NCBI GenBank assembly: GCA_003278125.1
Contig: QCGX01000001.1
Span: 1 to 64,000, forward strand
Reading direction: 5' to 3'
Length of the DNA: 64,000 nucleotides
Source of the DNA: Pelagibacteraceae bacterium AG-390-C22
Lineage (GTDB): Bacteria; Pseudomonadota; Alphaproteobacteria; Pelagibacterales; Pelagibacteraceae
The notes under the pieces were generated by a model that was given only the letters and a program-made list of their open reading frames with translations, was not told where the DNA came from and did not search any database. Positions 36,819 to 44,547 of this stretch are shown one piece after another. The translations under genes and the position numbers were made by a program. Each line of letters starts with the position of its first letter. Positions within the stretch are counted from its first letter, which is position 1.

Positions 36819-36928
36819 TATTTTTTTCTCTTTTCTCTCTTCAGTTTTCTTTTTTCTTTAAGACTAAGTTTAGCTTTTTTCATAAAGCTCCTATCCTTAT
36901 TGCTCTTACCGCTATATCTTTTAGACAT
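36818..36928 (-). CDS. 36-residue Lys/Arg-rich small protein
   Basis: An ATG at 36928 opens a frame of 36 codons that ends with TAA overlapping the ATG of the SRAP gene. The product starts MSKRYSGKSNKDRSFMKK and ends in a run of Lys and Arg. The gene fills the otherwise empty space between two co-oriented genes exactly, and the one-base stop/start overlap is the arrangement used elsewhere in this window for coupled genes. No family recognised; very basic composition suggests nucleic acid or ribosome binding. Confidence 0.55.
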   Translation of the reverse strand: MSKRYSGKSNKDRSFMKKAKLSLKEKRKLKREKRKK

Positions 36929-36937
36929 TTATTGTTT

Positions 36938-37516
36938 TCATATTCTTTTTACTAATTTTCTTACTCTTTCCATATGTTTTGCAAATTTCTCTTTTGTCAT
37001 TCCAGGTAAAACTTCATAAAATCTTATATAGGTCGTCTTCATACCTCCAAGCTTAAGAACCCCAGCCTTTATTCTTCTAAAAGGAATATTTTGAAACCAG
37101 GTTTGAATACTAAACCAGTTACCTCCATAACTCATAGACATAATCGCCTGACGATCTTTCATAGCGCCAGCTACCGGGTATCCCCAATTACCAACAAGTC
37201 TTTTGAAAGAAAAAAACCATTTAGGAGCAAGAACTAGATCTATCCAATTTTCTAAAATCGCTGTTGCTCTTAAATTATAACAAGGAGAGATCATAAATAG
37301 CACATCACTTTTTTCTAACCTTTTTCTATAATTTAAAATCTGTTCACTAGGTTCTGAACCATCGTAGAAAGGTATTGCTTTTTCTTCATGTAAATTTATT
37401 AGATCAATTTGATGACCTAACTTTTTAGCTTCAGAGACAAAAGTATCTCTAATTTCCTGGTTAAAACATTTTTTCGTATTATGATGCCCGTAAACAATAA
37501 AGATTCTTTTAGACAT
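36938..37516 (-). CDS. flavodoxin-fold NAD(P)H dehydrogenase (quinone)-like protein
   Basis: The 192-residue protein has the Kef-associated/NQO-type flavodoxin fold: RIFIVYGHHNTKKCFNQEI near the N-terminus binds FMN phosphate, VLFMISPCYNLRATAILENWIDLVL resembles the P.WW..P segment of this family, and MSMSYGGN forms the flavin-side loop. It probably reduces quinones with two electrons. The start ATG at 37516 gives MSKRIFIVYG; upstream in-frame codons overlap the tiny membrane gene that precedes it by 1 base spacing. Confidence 0.78.
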   Translation of the reverse strand: MSKRIFIVYGHHNTKKCFNQEIRDTFVSEAKKLGHQIDLINLHEEKAIPFYDGSEPSEQILNYRKRLEKSDVLFMISPCYNLRATAILENWIDLVLAPKWFFSFKRLVGNWGYPVAGAMKDRQAIMSMSYGGNWFSIQTWFQNIPFRRIKAGVLKLGGMKTTYIRFYEVLPGMTKEKFAKHMERVRKLVKRI

Positions 37517-37517
37517 A

Positions 37518-37673
37518 TTATTTTTCTGTATCGCTTTCTTTATCTTTCCAAAACCACATGCCACCTCCTAATCCAATAAAAATTGCAGATATTATCCAAG
37601 CATATTCCTGTTCGCTGTATAAGACTAGACCTCCAAATACTATTGCAATTATTCCTAAGGTTTTGTTATTCAT
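37518..37673 (-). CDS. 51-residue two-helix membrane protein
   Basis: An ATG at 37673 opens a 51-codon frame ending one base before the flavodoxin-fold gene. The product starts MNNKTLGIIAIVFGGLVLY, continues with EQEYAWIISAIFIGLGGGMW and ends in a charged tail with KDKESDTEK. It has two hydrophobic segments (about 6-19 and 25-42) around a short polar turn. The exact packing against the downstream gene and the coherent amphipathic layout support a real gene. No family recognised. Confidence 0.6.
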   Translation of the reverse strand: MNNKTLGIIAIVFGGLVLYSEQEYAWIISAIFIGLGGGMWFWKDKESDTEK

Positions 37674-37683
37674 TTTACAGCCA

Positions 37684-37712
37684 TTGATAGTTTAATTGTT
37701 ATACATTATAAT
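37684..37712 (+). promoter_or_regulatory. predicted strong sigma-70 promoter of the 63-residue gene
   Basis: TTGATA at 37684-37689 and a consensus TATAAT at 37707-37712 are 17 bases apart. This is the best housekeeping promoter match noticed in the window. Transcription should start near 37719, just at the first of two small hairpins, giving a leader of about 77 bases. Confidence 0.55.
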
Positions 37713-37717
37713 ACATT

Positions 37718-37756
37718 TACCATCCACATGGTAAGAAAGTGGCTCATCTACATGAG
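37718..37756 (+). promoter_or_regulatory. tandem mini-hairpins in the 5' leader of the 63-residue gene
   Basis: Two hairpins with sister sequences occur 9 bases apart: TACCAT-CCAC-ATGGTA (37718-37733) and CTCAT-CTAC-ATGAG (37743-37756). Both contain CATCYACATG. They would lie at the very 5' end of the transcript from the promoter at 37684-37712. They may stabilise the RNA or bind a protein; on DNA they could also be a repeated operator. Confidence 0.45.
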
Positions 37757-37795
37757 TTAAAAGTAGGTTGAATAATATAAAACAAGGAGAGTGTT

Positions 37796-37987
37796 ATGGG
37801 TAGACACACAAAATTGTTAAATGAATTCAGCCGAAGCAAATCTCAGGCTGAAATTCTAAACAAAATGCTTAAGTCCAGAAAAGCAGTAGAAGCAAACGCG
37901 AATGGTACTTCTGGATATAGAATTAAGGAAGGCACGAATGCCGGAAAAGTTCTAAAACATTTAAAAAAATCGTCTGAGAATATTTAA
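37796..37987 (+). CDS. 63-residue conserved-looking small basic protein
   Basis: The protein starts MGRHTKLLNEF and is helical and basic throughout, with SKSQAEILNKMLKSRKAVEAN in the middle and a C-terminal KVLKHLKKS. An excellent ribosome binding site (AAGGAGA, 5 bases before ATG), a consensus promoter and a hairpin terminator frame it, so it is likely to be a well-expressed single gene. I do not recognise the family; nothing suggests secretion. Confidence 0.75.
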   Translation: MGRHTKLLNEFSRSKSQAEILNKMLKSRKAVEANANGTSGYRIKEGTNAGKVLKHLKKSSENI

Positions 37988-37995
37988 CTTTTATA

Positions 37996-38019
37996 GAGAG
38001 GGGTTTTAAAACCCCTCTC
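37996..38019. terminator. palindromic terminator after the 63-residue gene
   Basis: GAGAGGGG and CCCCTCTC flank a TTTTAAAA centre, forming a perfect 24-base palindrome 8 bases after the stop codon. No long T run follows on the plus strand, so termination may be partial and may also allow read-through into rlmN, which begins 20 bases on. Confidence 0.6.
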
Positions 38020-38039
38020 AAGCCTTTACAATCTTCAAG

Positions 38040-39131
38040 ATGGAAAAACAAAATTTCTATGACTTAAACTTTGATCAGCTTAAGGCATTTTTGGTAGAAT
38101 GTGCAGAAGTTGAGCCAGGAAAAGCTAAAATGAGATCCCAACAGCTTTTTAATGCTGTTTACAAGAAAAATATAAAAAGTTTTGATGAGCTAACAACATT
38201 TGGAATTGAGTTAAGAAATAAAATTAAAAATTTGATTAGTTTGGATAAACCAAAAATTATAGATATTCAAAAATCTAGAGATGGAACAATCAAATTTCTT
38301 TTAGAACTTCAAGACAAAAGAAATGTTGAAACAGTTTTAATTCCAGATAAAGCACAAAGCAGATATACGATTTGTTTATCAGTTTCAGTGGGGTGCTACC
38401 TGTCTTGTGAATTTTGTGCAACCGCTCAAATTTCTAAAAATTTGGTTAGAAACTTATCTCCAGGGGAAATTATTTCTCAAATTATTTTATGTAAGGATTA
38501 TATTGACGATTGGTCCACTCAAAAAAAGATTACAAATCAAGTTTTAATGGGCGAAGGATCTCCTTTTTTAAATTTAGACAATGTTAAAATTGCTATAGAT
38601 AATTCAAAAAATAAGGATGGTTTAGAATATGGAAGAACAAGAATAACAGTTAGCACTGTAGGTGTTGGAATTAAAAAGGATAATATAGATGCTATTGAAT
38701 GGGCAGCTAATGAATTAGATGTTTATCTAGCATGGAGTTTACATAGCTCAATACCAAAACATAGATCAGAATTAATGCCTATTAATGATAAGTATTCAAT
38801 TAATTCATTAATACCTCAATTGAAAAAATATTATGAAAAAACAAAATTACCAATTTTTATTGAGTGGATATGCTTAGATGAAAATTTAACAAACGATCAC
38901 GCTAAAGAATTAATTAAGATTATGAAAAAAGTACCTTCAAAATTAAATTTGATAGAGTTTAATCCTTTATCAAACAAAGATTTCAAACCAGCTACTCAAG
39001 AAAATATAGATAAGTTTTCTAAAACAATTCAAGAAGCAGGATTTCTCTCTTTGTTTAGAAGAAGCAGAGGTAGAGACATTAATGCATCTTGTGGATCGCT
39101 AGCGAATAGTAAAGCTACGCTAAATGAATAA
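38040..39131 (+). CDS. rlmN: dual-specificity rRNA/tRNA adenine-C2 methyltransferase RlmN
   Basis: Radical-SAM enzyme of 363 residues that methylates 23S rRNA A2503 and tRNA A37. The iron-sulfur cluster cysteines are 119, 123 and 126 in SVGCYLSCEFCATAQ plus its preceding Cys context, and the C-terminal methyl-carrying Cys351 is in GRDINASCGSL. The segment NLVRNLSPGEIISQI and MGEGSPFLNLDNV match the family. The canonical CATG is CATA here. It overlaps the next gene by 8 bases (ATGAATAA). Confidence 0.93.
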   Translation: MEKQNFYDLNFDQLKAFLVECAEVEPGKAKMRSQQLFNAVYKKNIKSFDELTTFGIELRNKIKNLISLDKPKIIDIQKSRDGTIKFLLELQDKRNVETVLIPDKAQSRYTICLSVSVGCYLSCEFCATAQISKNLVRNLSPGEIISQIILCKDYIDDWSTQKKITNQVLMGEGSPFLNLDNVKIAIDNSKNKDGLEYGRTRITVSTVGVGIKKDNIDAIEWAANELDVYLAWSLHSSIPKHRSELMPINDKYSINSLIPQLKKYYEKTKLPIFIEWICLDENLTNDHAKELIKIMKKVPSKLNLIEFNPLSNKDFKPATQENIDKFSKTIQEAGFLSLFRRSRGRDINASCGSLANSKATLNE

Positions 39132-40080
39132 CTTACATATTTTTTTAGGTGCCACAGTTGCGGATGCAGCAACTAGACCTCTGCACTGGGTTTATGATCC
39201 AAAAAAATTAAATCAATACATTAAAGGAAAAAAAGAAATTGCCTTTTTAAAAAAAAGTAGGAGTCCATTTTATTCAATCAAAACAGGCAAAGTTTCTGGT
39301 TACAATGATGTCGGACAAGTAATGTTTAAAACACTAATTTCAACAAAGAAAAAATCAGATGTTTTAAAAAATTTTAAAAGAAATGTTGTCAAAAACTTTG
39401 GACCAGGTTCAGCTTATTGGAAGAATTTAAAAATCAGAAAAAAATATAAAAAGATTAAATGGAAAGGGCCTATGAATGGTCCTTGGATCCACCAAAACAT
39501 ACTAGAAACTATACAAAATATTAAAACTAAGAAGAGCACAACTGGAGGCAAAAAGGTAAACGAGTCTGATGGTTATTGCGCCACTTTACCATATTTTCTT
39601 TATAATAACTCAGAGACAGATCTAAAAAGAGTTATAAAAAGTATAGCTAACTCAAAAATAAGTGAAACTTACGCATTAGCAAAATTAAAGATTATTGATT
39701 TAGCAATGAAAGGCGAGAAAAGGCCTATAAATACTTTTGCTCAAAAGTATGGAAAAAAACGATATTTCAAAGAAGTTGTTACTAATATTAAAAAGGTTTT
39801 AAGATTAAAAAAACATAACCATACTAAAGTTGTAAAGAAATTTGGAAAAGCGTGTAGTTATCCTGGTACTTTCATGGGCTCCATTCATGCCATGATCACT
39901 TCCAGTAATTATAAATCTGCGGTTATAAAAACTATTAAAGCTGGTGGCTGTAATTGTTCTAGAGCTAATTTTGTAGGAGCTTATTTTGCTGCTTATAAAG
40001 GTTTAAAAAATATTCCTTCACCTTGGATTAAAAAAACAATTCCTGCAAATAAAATAATTAAACGGATCGGTTTAATCTGA
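39124..40080 (+). CDS. ADP-ribosylglycohydrolase-fold protein (J1-crystallin-like), possibly without catalysis
   Basis: The 318-residue protein has the all-helical ADP-ribosylglycohydrolase layout: an N-terminal GATVADAATRPLHWVYD as in J1-crystallin-like members, GYNDVGQVMF where DraG has its TDDT metal site, and AGGCNCSRANFVGAYFAA where GGDTDT is expected. Asp ligands for magnesium are thus largely replaced. It may bind but not cleave ADP-ribose-like ligands. It is co-translated with rlmN; the biological link is unclear. Confidence 0.78.
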   Translation: MNNLHIFLGATVADAATRPLHWVYDPKKLNQYIKGKKEIAFLKKSRSPFYSIKTGKVSGYNDVGQVMFKTLISTKKKSDVLKNFKRNVVKNFGPGSAYWKNLKIRKKYKKIKWKGPMNGPWIHQNILETIQNIKTKKSTTGGKKVNESDGYCATLPYFLYNNSETDLKRVIKSIANSKISETYALAKLKIIDLAMKGEKRPINTFAQKYGKKRYFKEVVTNIKKVLRLKKHNHTKVVKKFGKACSYPGTFMGSIHAMITSSNYKSAVIKTIKAGGCNCSRANFVGAYFAAYKGLKNIPSPWIKKTIPANKIIKRIGLI

Positions 40081-40608
40081 TTTTAAACCATCTTCGTCTC
40101 GGTTTTTAATTTTTTCACCAGTCTTATATTTGTAATCGTGTTTTTCACCTAATCCAACTTGTTTCTTTATAGTGGAAATCTGTATCTCCAATTCTTTAAT
40201 TTCTTTTGAAATATTGTTTTTTTCAGACTCAGTAACTTTACCATCTTTTATAGCACTACTAACAGTCTCCGAAACATCACCTAATTCTTCTAAAATTTTT
40301 GTCACTGTTTTACGAATTTCATCGGGTTTATAATTAGATGATACACCAGTAGCTTTATCTAAAATTGTTTTATAACTATCTAATAAAGGCGTTCCCAAGC
40401 CATTATTTCTGCAGTAAATATCCAAATCAACAGCATCTTTTAAATCAATATGTCTGCCAGGATGCTGGGGATTACTTTTTTTAAGAAAAGTATCAATTCC
40501 TTTGCCTGTAGCTTCTCTTAGACCCTTATCGCCTATTTTTTCAATTATATCTTTGACTCCATCTTCAATTGAGTAAGGATTTCGCTTTATATTACGTTTT
40601 TTACTCAT
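40072..40608 (-). CDS. hypothetical protein, weak resemblance to phage CII/CP76-type regulators
   Basis: The 178-residue product starts MSKKRNIKRNPYSIEDG. A central region HPGRHIDLKDAVDLDIYCRN recalls the part of phage CP76/CII-family regulators that begins with R-x-L-N/D-L-x-E-A. The C-terminal half (about 100-160) is a charged coiled coil. Alternative starts are the ATG at 40617 and a TTG at 40647; none has a clear ribosome binding site. It is convergent with the ADP-ribosylglycohydrolase-like gene, overlapping by 9 bases, and borders the endonuclease patch. Identity is tentative. Confidence 0.6.
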   Translation of the reverse strand: MSKKRNIKRNPYSIEDGVKDIIEKIGDKGLREATGKGIDTFLKKSNPQHPGRHIDLKDAVDLDIYCRNNGLGTPLLDSYKTILDKATGVSSNYKPDEIRKTVTKILEELGDVSETVSSAIKDGKVTESEKNNISKEIKELEIQISTIKKQVGLGEKHDYKYKTGEKIKNRDEDGLKSD

Positions 40609-40725
40609 ATTTCGCATTCTATTTAGTTTTTTCTTGTCCGTAAACAACCAATTTAAACGACGGGTTTAATTAATCCAATTGCAATAGGGTTTTTATATGA
40701 ACAAAAAAATAGAAAGGAAAAACAT

Positions 40726-41082
40726 ATGAGACAAAGCTCTGATCGAACTCTAATTAATATCATCAGAAATTCTCTCCGATTTGGATATATTGGCATCGGT
40801 CAGAGCTTTAGAAAAACTTTATTAATTATTATCATTTTCTCCGCCCTGGCTTCCTGCGCGTATAAACCTGTTGTGGATACCGGAGGAAGATCAGGTACTT
40901 TTAAAAGCGACAGGGCATCAGAGATCACGAACGATCTCCAGCATTGTAAAAAAATAGCTAAAGATAATAGCTCTTTAATTGAGGACTTTTCTTATTGGTT
41001 ATGGTCTCCAAATGCTGAGACAAAATCAAAAGTAATTTACAAAAAATGTTTAACTAACAGAGGACATAGCGTTTTAAATTAA
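40726..41082 (+). CDS. small lipoprotein with a long N-terminal extension
   Basis: The 118-residue product has an unusual 30-residue polar lead before a hydrophobic stretch ending in the lipobox ALASC (Cys at about 44). The mature part has CKKIAKDNSSLIEDF and a final KKCLTNRGHSVLN. The ATG at 40726 follows GAAAGGA, so translation from there is likely despite the long lead. The first codons hold one arm of a 13-base inverted repeat (40733-40745 with 40797-40809). One base separates its stop from the endonuclease start. Function unknown. Confidence 0.65.
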   Translation: MRQSSDRTLINIIRNSLRFGYIGIGQSFRKTLLIIIIFSALASCAYKPVVDTGGRSGTFKSDRASEITNDLQHCKKIAKDNSSLIEDFSYWLWSPNAETKSKVIYKKCLTNRGHSVLN

Positions 41083-41083
41083 T

Positions 41084-41851
41084 ATGAAAACAAAGCAATT
41101 TAATAAGGTTAAACCCTACTGCTATATCTTGATAAGCTTATCTGGTTCTAGAATAGGTTTTAAATATTTTGGTTTCAGATACAGAAATGTCTTTGACAAA
41201 AGATCTCCTAGAGAAGATTTTGGAAAATATTATTTTAGTTCCAGCTCATCTCATAAAAAAAAATTTAAGAAAAATCCCGAAAATTATAAATTTGTACTAC
41301 ACTCGACCTTTGACACAATAAAAGAGGCTCGTTCCTATGAACGTAACTATGTTCATAAATATTGCGTTCGTTCAACTTTATGGTCCAATAAAGGAGCATA
41401 CCCACATATACCAGCAACTAAAGAAATAAGAAAAAAAATTTCTAGAGCAAATAAAGGAAAAAGAACTGGAAAAGAAAACCCCTTTTATGGAAAAAAACAT
41501 AAAAAAAAAATAATTAAACTTTTGAGAGAATTTGGCAAAACAAGAAAAGTTCCAGAAGAAAGGAAAAAACGCTATTCAATAATTTTTAAAGGCAAAAATA
41601 ATCCCAATTACGGAAAAAAACATTCTATCGAAGCTAAAAAAAAAATGTCAATAGCTGCAAAAAATAGAGTTCTGAGCGAAGAAACCAAAAGAAAAATATC
41701 ACTAGCTGTAAGCGGTGAAAAAAATGGAATGTTTGGAAAAAAACATTCACAAAATGTTAAAAATTATATTTCAAAAATTAATAAAGGCGGAATTCCTTGG
41801 AACAAAGGTTTAAAACTTAAAAAAATGAATGAAAGGAGGGCAAATGTCTAA
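41084..41851 (+). CDS. phage-type homing endonuclease-like protein with NUMOD3 repeats
   Basis: The 255-residue protein has a putative nuclease domain (about 1-105: YCYILISLSGSRIGFKYFGF, GKYYFSSSSS, and FDTIKEARSYERNYVHKY) followed by DNA-binding NUMOD3-type modules. Each module contains N-P/G-x-(Y/F)-G-K-K-H: NPFYGKKH, NPNYGKKH and NGMFGKKH. The modules repeat every 41 residues. Such proteins are common in phages as free-standing homing nucleases and rare in streamlined SAR11 chromosomes. It is inserted between small genes and overlaps the next gene by 8 bases. Cleavage activity is inferred. Confidence 0.8.
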   Translation: MKTKQFNKVKPYCYILISLSGSRIGFKYFGFRYRNVFDKRSPREDFGKYYFSSSSSHKKKFKKNPENYKFVLHSTFDTIKEARSYERNYVHKYCVRSTLWSNKGAYPHIPATKEIRKKISRANKGKRTGKENPFYGKKHKKKIIKLLREFGKTRKVPEERKKRYSIIFKGKNNPNYGKKHSIEAKKKMSIAAKNRVLSEETKRKISLAVSGEKNGMFGKKHSQNVKNYISKINKGGIPWNKGLKLKKMNERRANV

Positions 41852-42035
41852 AAAAAAGAACAAAACTAAAGAAAATCATAAAAATGAAAATAATTTTTAT
41901 GAAGATCTCGAACCATGTGGAAGAGATCTAGCTGAAATGCTTCAGGATGAAAAAGCATTTATGGAGGAGAACCCAGACTATGATCCTGAGGATCAATGGA
42001 CACAGATGCAAATTGATATCGCTAGAGGAAAATAA
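41844..42035 (+). CDS. 63-residue acidic small protein
   Basis: The product starts MSKKKNKTKENHKNENN and then turns acidic (FYEDLEPCGRDLAEMLQDE, ENPDYDPEDQW). The ATG at 41844 is preceded by a near-perfect AAGGAGG located inside the end of the endonuclease gene, so it is the likely start rather than 41829. No family recognised. Lies 21 bases before rmuC. The charge switch from basic to acidic suggests an intrinsically disordered N-terminus. Confidence 0.7.
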   Translation: MSKKKNKTKENHKNENNFYEDLEPCGRDLAEMLQDEKAFMEENPDYDPEDQWTQMQIDIARGK

Positions 42036-42056
42036 AATTGTGAGGTATATTGAAAT

Positions 42057-43085
42057 ATGGATTCGATAATTATAGTTTTAGTAATATTGTTAGTTATTAT
42101 TAATATTGGAGTAATTTTCTTTTTAATAAGAAATAAGCCTGAAAAACCAGTAAACCCAGAGCAGACTTTTAAAGATGAGTTTAACTCATTCAAAGAAACT
42201 TTTGGTCAATCTTTTGGTTCAATGAGCAAGGAGATCGCAAAAGATATGACTGGAGCTTTGACTAAAGTTGATGAAAAAGTTTCAGTTTTTAACCAGCAAG
42301 TCAGTGAGCTTAATAAAAGCCAAGATAATTTTAGTAGAATTTTAAGTGGTGTAAAAACATATGGAACACTTGCAGAATTTGGATTAGGTGCTCTTCTAAA
42401 AGACTTATTACCCGCATCACAATTTATAGCTAATGCAAAAATGAAAGATGACACATCTGAGACAGTTGAATTTGCTATTAAACTTAAAGATGTCTTGTTA
42501 CCAATTGATAGTCATTGGCCGGTTGAAAAATATAAAGCGATTGATGACGCGTACAATGCCAATGATAAAGAGGCACAGGCAAATGCCAGAAAAGAATTGG
42601 CAGCAGCTTTTAGACTAAAAGCTAAAACAGTGAATGCAAAATATATAGCCCCACCTAAGAGTACAGATTTTGCAATTATTTACGTTCCGACTGAAGGACT
42701 ATTTTCTGAACTCTCAAGCTATAGAGATCCAAAAACAAAAGAATTATTATTACAAGAACTTAGAACAAAATATAAGGTTACGGTTTCCGGGCCAAACACT
42801 TTATCTGCTTTGCTACAATCTTATCATTTAGGATTTCAGACACTCAAAGTTCAACAACATGCTACTCAAATCTATACGGATTTAAGAAATATAAGCTCTA
42901 GGTTTGAAAAGCATTTTGATGGAATTAAAGATCTAAGAAAGAAATTAGAACAAGCTATGACTGCTACCGATGGTTTTGGTAGAGATGCTAGATCAATAAT
43001 GAATACGCTTGGAAACATAAAAGATCCTGAGCAAATAAAAGACTCGCTGAAAGAAAATCCAGAAAAGATAAAAGTTTTAAAGTAA
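42057..43085 (+). CDS. rmuC: DNA recombination protein RmuC
   Basis: The 342-residue protein has an N-terminal membrane helix (4-25), a coiled-coil region (about 45-95) and the RmuC nuclease-like domain. Typical segments are GTLAEFGLGALLKDLLP, LPIDSHWPVEKYKAI, DFAIIYVPTEGLFSEL and GPNTLSALLQSYHLGFQTL. RmuC limits inversion at short inverted repeats. It lies 6 bases before sbcB, which encodes another recombination nuclease. Confidence 0.94.
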   Translation: MDSIIIVLVILLVIINIGVIFFLIRNKPEKPVNPEQTFKDEFNSFKETFGQSFGSMSKEIAKDMTGALTKVDEKVSVFNQQVSELNKSQDNFSRILSGVKTYGTLAEFGLGALLKDLLPASQFIANAKMKDDTSETVEFAIKLKDVLLPIDSHWPVEKYKAIDDAYNANDKEAQANARKELAAAFRLKAKTVNAKYIAPPKSTDFAIIYVPTEGLFSELSSYRDPKTKELLLQELRTKYKVTVSGPNTLSALLQSYHLGFQTLKVQQHATQIYTDLRNISSRFEKHFDGIKDLRKKLEQAMTATDGFGRDARSIMNTLGNIKDPEQIKDSLKENPEKIKVLK

Positions 43086-43091
43086 ATCAAT

Positions 43092-44513
43092 ATGTCAAAT
43101 TTTGTCTTTTATGATTTTGAGACCAGCTCATCTAATAAATTTTGGGGTCAGATCATCCAAATCGGGGCGGTGCTAACAAATGATAATTTAGAGGAATTAG
43201 ATCGTTTTGATGCAAGATGTAGATTAAATCCAGGAATTATTCCTGAAGCAATGGCTTTGATAGTAAACAAAACTTCACCGAAAATGTTAAAGAACTCTAA
43301 TCTTTCACACTATCAAATGATAAGAAGTTTTGTTGAAACTCTACAACGTTGGGGAAAAGCTACTTATATTGGATTCAACAGTATTGAATTTGACGAAGAA
43401 TTTTTAAGGTCTACTCTTTTTCAAACTTTAGAATATCCATACATTACTAGTACTAACGGCAATACTAGGGGAGACGTCTTAAGTCTTGCTCGTGCTGCAA
43501 ATCTCTATTATCCAAATACACTTAAAAATTCAGTAAATGAGAAAGGCAATGACGTTTACAAATTGGATCAAATGGCGCCTTTAAATGGAATTGATCATGG
43601 AGATGCCCACAGTGCAATAGGAGATGTCATGGCTACAGTTGGTATAGCTAAGTTAATCGCTAATAAAGCACCCAATGTTTGGAAAGCTAGTTTGTTAACT
43701 TTGGATAAAAACCAAACATTAAAATTGATCCAGAAAGAGTTACTATTTTGCACTAATGAATATTTTTACGGAAAAAGCAGACCTTATGTTCAAACTTTTA
43801 TTTGCCAACATCCTCAATATCAATGGCCATTATGCTTCGATTTAAGACATGATCCCAACATTTATTTAAAAATGCCAATTCAAGAACTTACAGCAGCTAT
43901 GAAAAAACAACCGAAATTTATAAGAACTGTAAGACACAATAAGCATCCTGTTATAATGAACCCATCTTACGGTGATAAATTTGATGAATATAAAATGATT
44001 GGAACAGCCAAATTGGAATCAAGAGCTAAACTTGTAAAAGATAATAAAGAATTTGCAGAAAAAATTGCATCTATAAAGCGTTTTGAAATTGAAGAAAAAG
44101 AACAATCTAAATCCCAGGAGGATTTATATAGCGAAGAAAGCATTTATACTAAGTTTACTTCTAATGAAGACAATAAGATAATGCCTGAATTTCATAAGGC
44201 AGATTGGAACAAAAAATTATCAGTTCTAACTAAATTTAAAGACGAAAGACTTCAACATTTTGGAAAAAAACTTCTTTATATGGAAAAACCTGAAATTTTG
44301 AGTAAGACAGAGTATAATTTAATTCATAAGGACATAGCTAAAAAACTGCTAAGCACAAATAATGAAAAATGGAATACAATTCCAAGAACTTATTCGGAAA
44401 TAGATACTCTTAGAGCTAAATTTGAAAAAGAAGAACAACCTGAAAAGCTAGTCATCCTCAATGAAATTAACGCATACGTTGAAGATTTAGAAAAACTTTA
44501 CTCTTCTGTTTAG
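43092..44513 (+). CDS. sbcB: exodeoxyribonuclease I
   Basis: The 473-residue 3'-5' single-strand exonuclease begins with the DEDD motif FYDFETSSSNKFWGQIIQIGAV; IGFNSIEFDEEFLR and HGDAHSAIGDVMAT supply the remaining acidic ligands. SH3-like and C-terminal helical regions follow as in E. coli ExoI. It acts in mismatch repair and recombination. The adjacent rmuC suggests coordinated handling of DNA ends. Thioredoxin is the next gene, 34 bases away. Confidence 0.93.
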   Translation: MSNFVFYDFETSSSNKFWGQIIQIGAVLTNDNLEELDRFDARCRLNPGIIPEAMALIVNKTSPKMLKNSNLSHYQMIRSFVETLQRWGKATYIGFNSIEFDEEFLRSTLFQTLEYPYITSTNGNTRGDVLSLARAANLYYPNTLKNSVNEKGNDVYKLDQMAPLNGIDHGDAHSAIGDVMATVGIAKLIANKAPNVWKASLLTLDKNQTLKLIQKELLFCTNEYFYGKSRPYVQTFICQHPQYQWPLCFDLRHDPNIYLKMPIQELTAAMKKQPKFIRTVRHNKHPVIMNPSYGDKFDEYKMIGTAKLESRAKLVKDNKEFAEKIASIKRFEIEEKEQSKSQEDLYSEESIYTKFTSNEDNKIMPEFHKADWNKKLSVLTKFKDERLQHFGKKLLYMEKPEILSKTEYNLIHKDIAKKLLSTNNEKWNTIPRTYSEIDTLRAKFEKEEQPEKLVILNEINAYVEDLEKLYSSV

Positions 44514-44547
44514 TTGACTTTAAATTAAAATTATTTATTAAAGATGT

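Noticed and set aside
36938-37516. Calling the flavodoxin-fold protein a Kef ancillary subunit
   Set aside because: No Kef potassium channel gene is nearby and the motif match is general to NAD(P)H quinone reductases.
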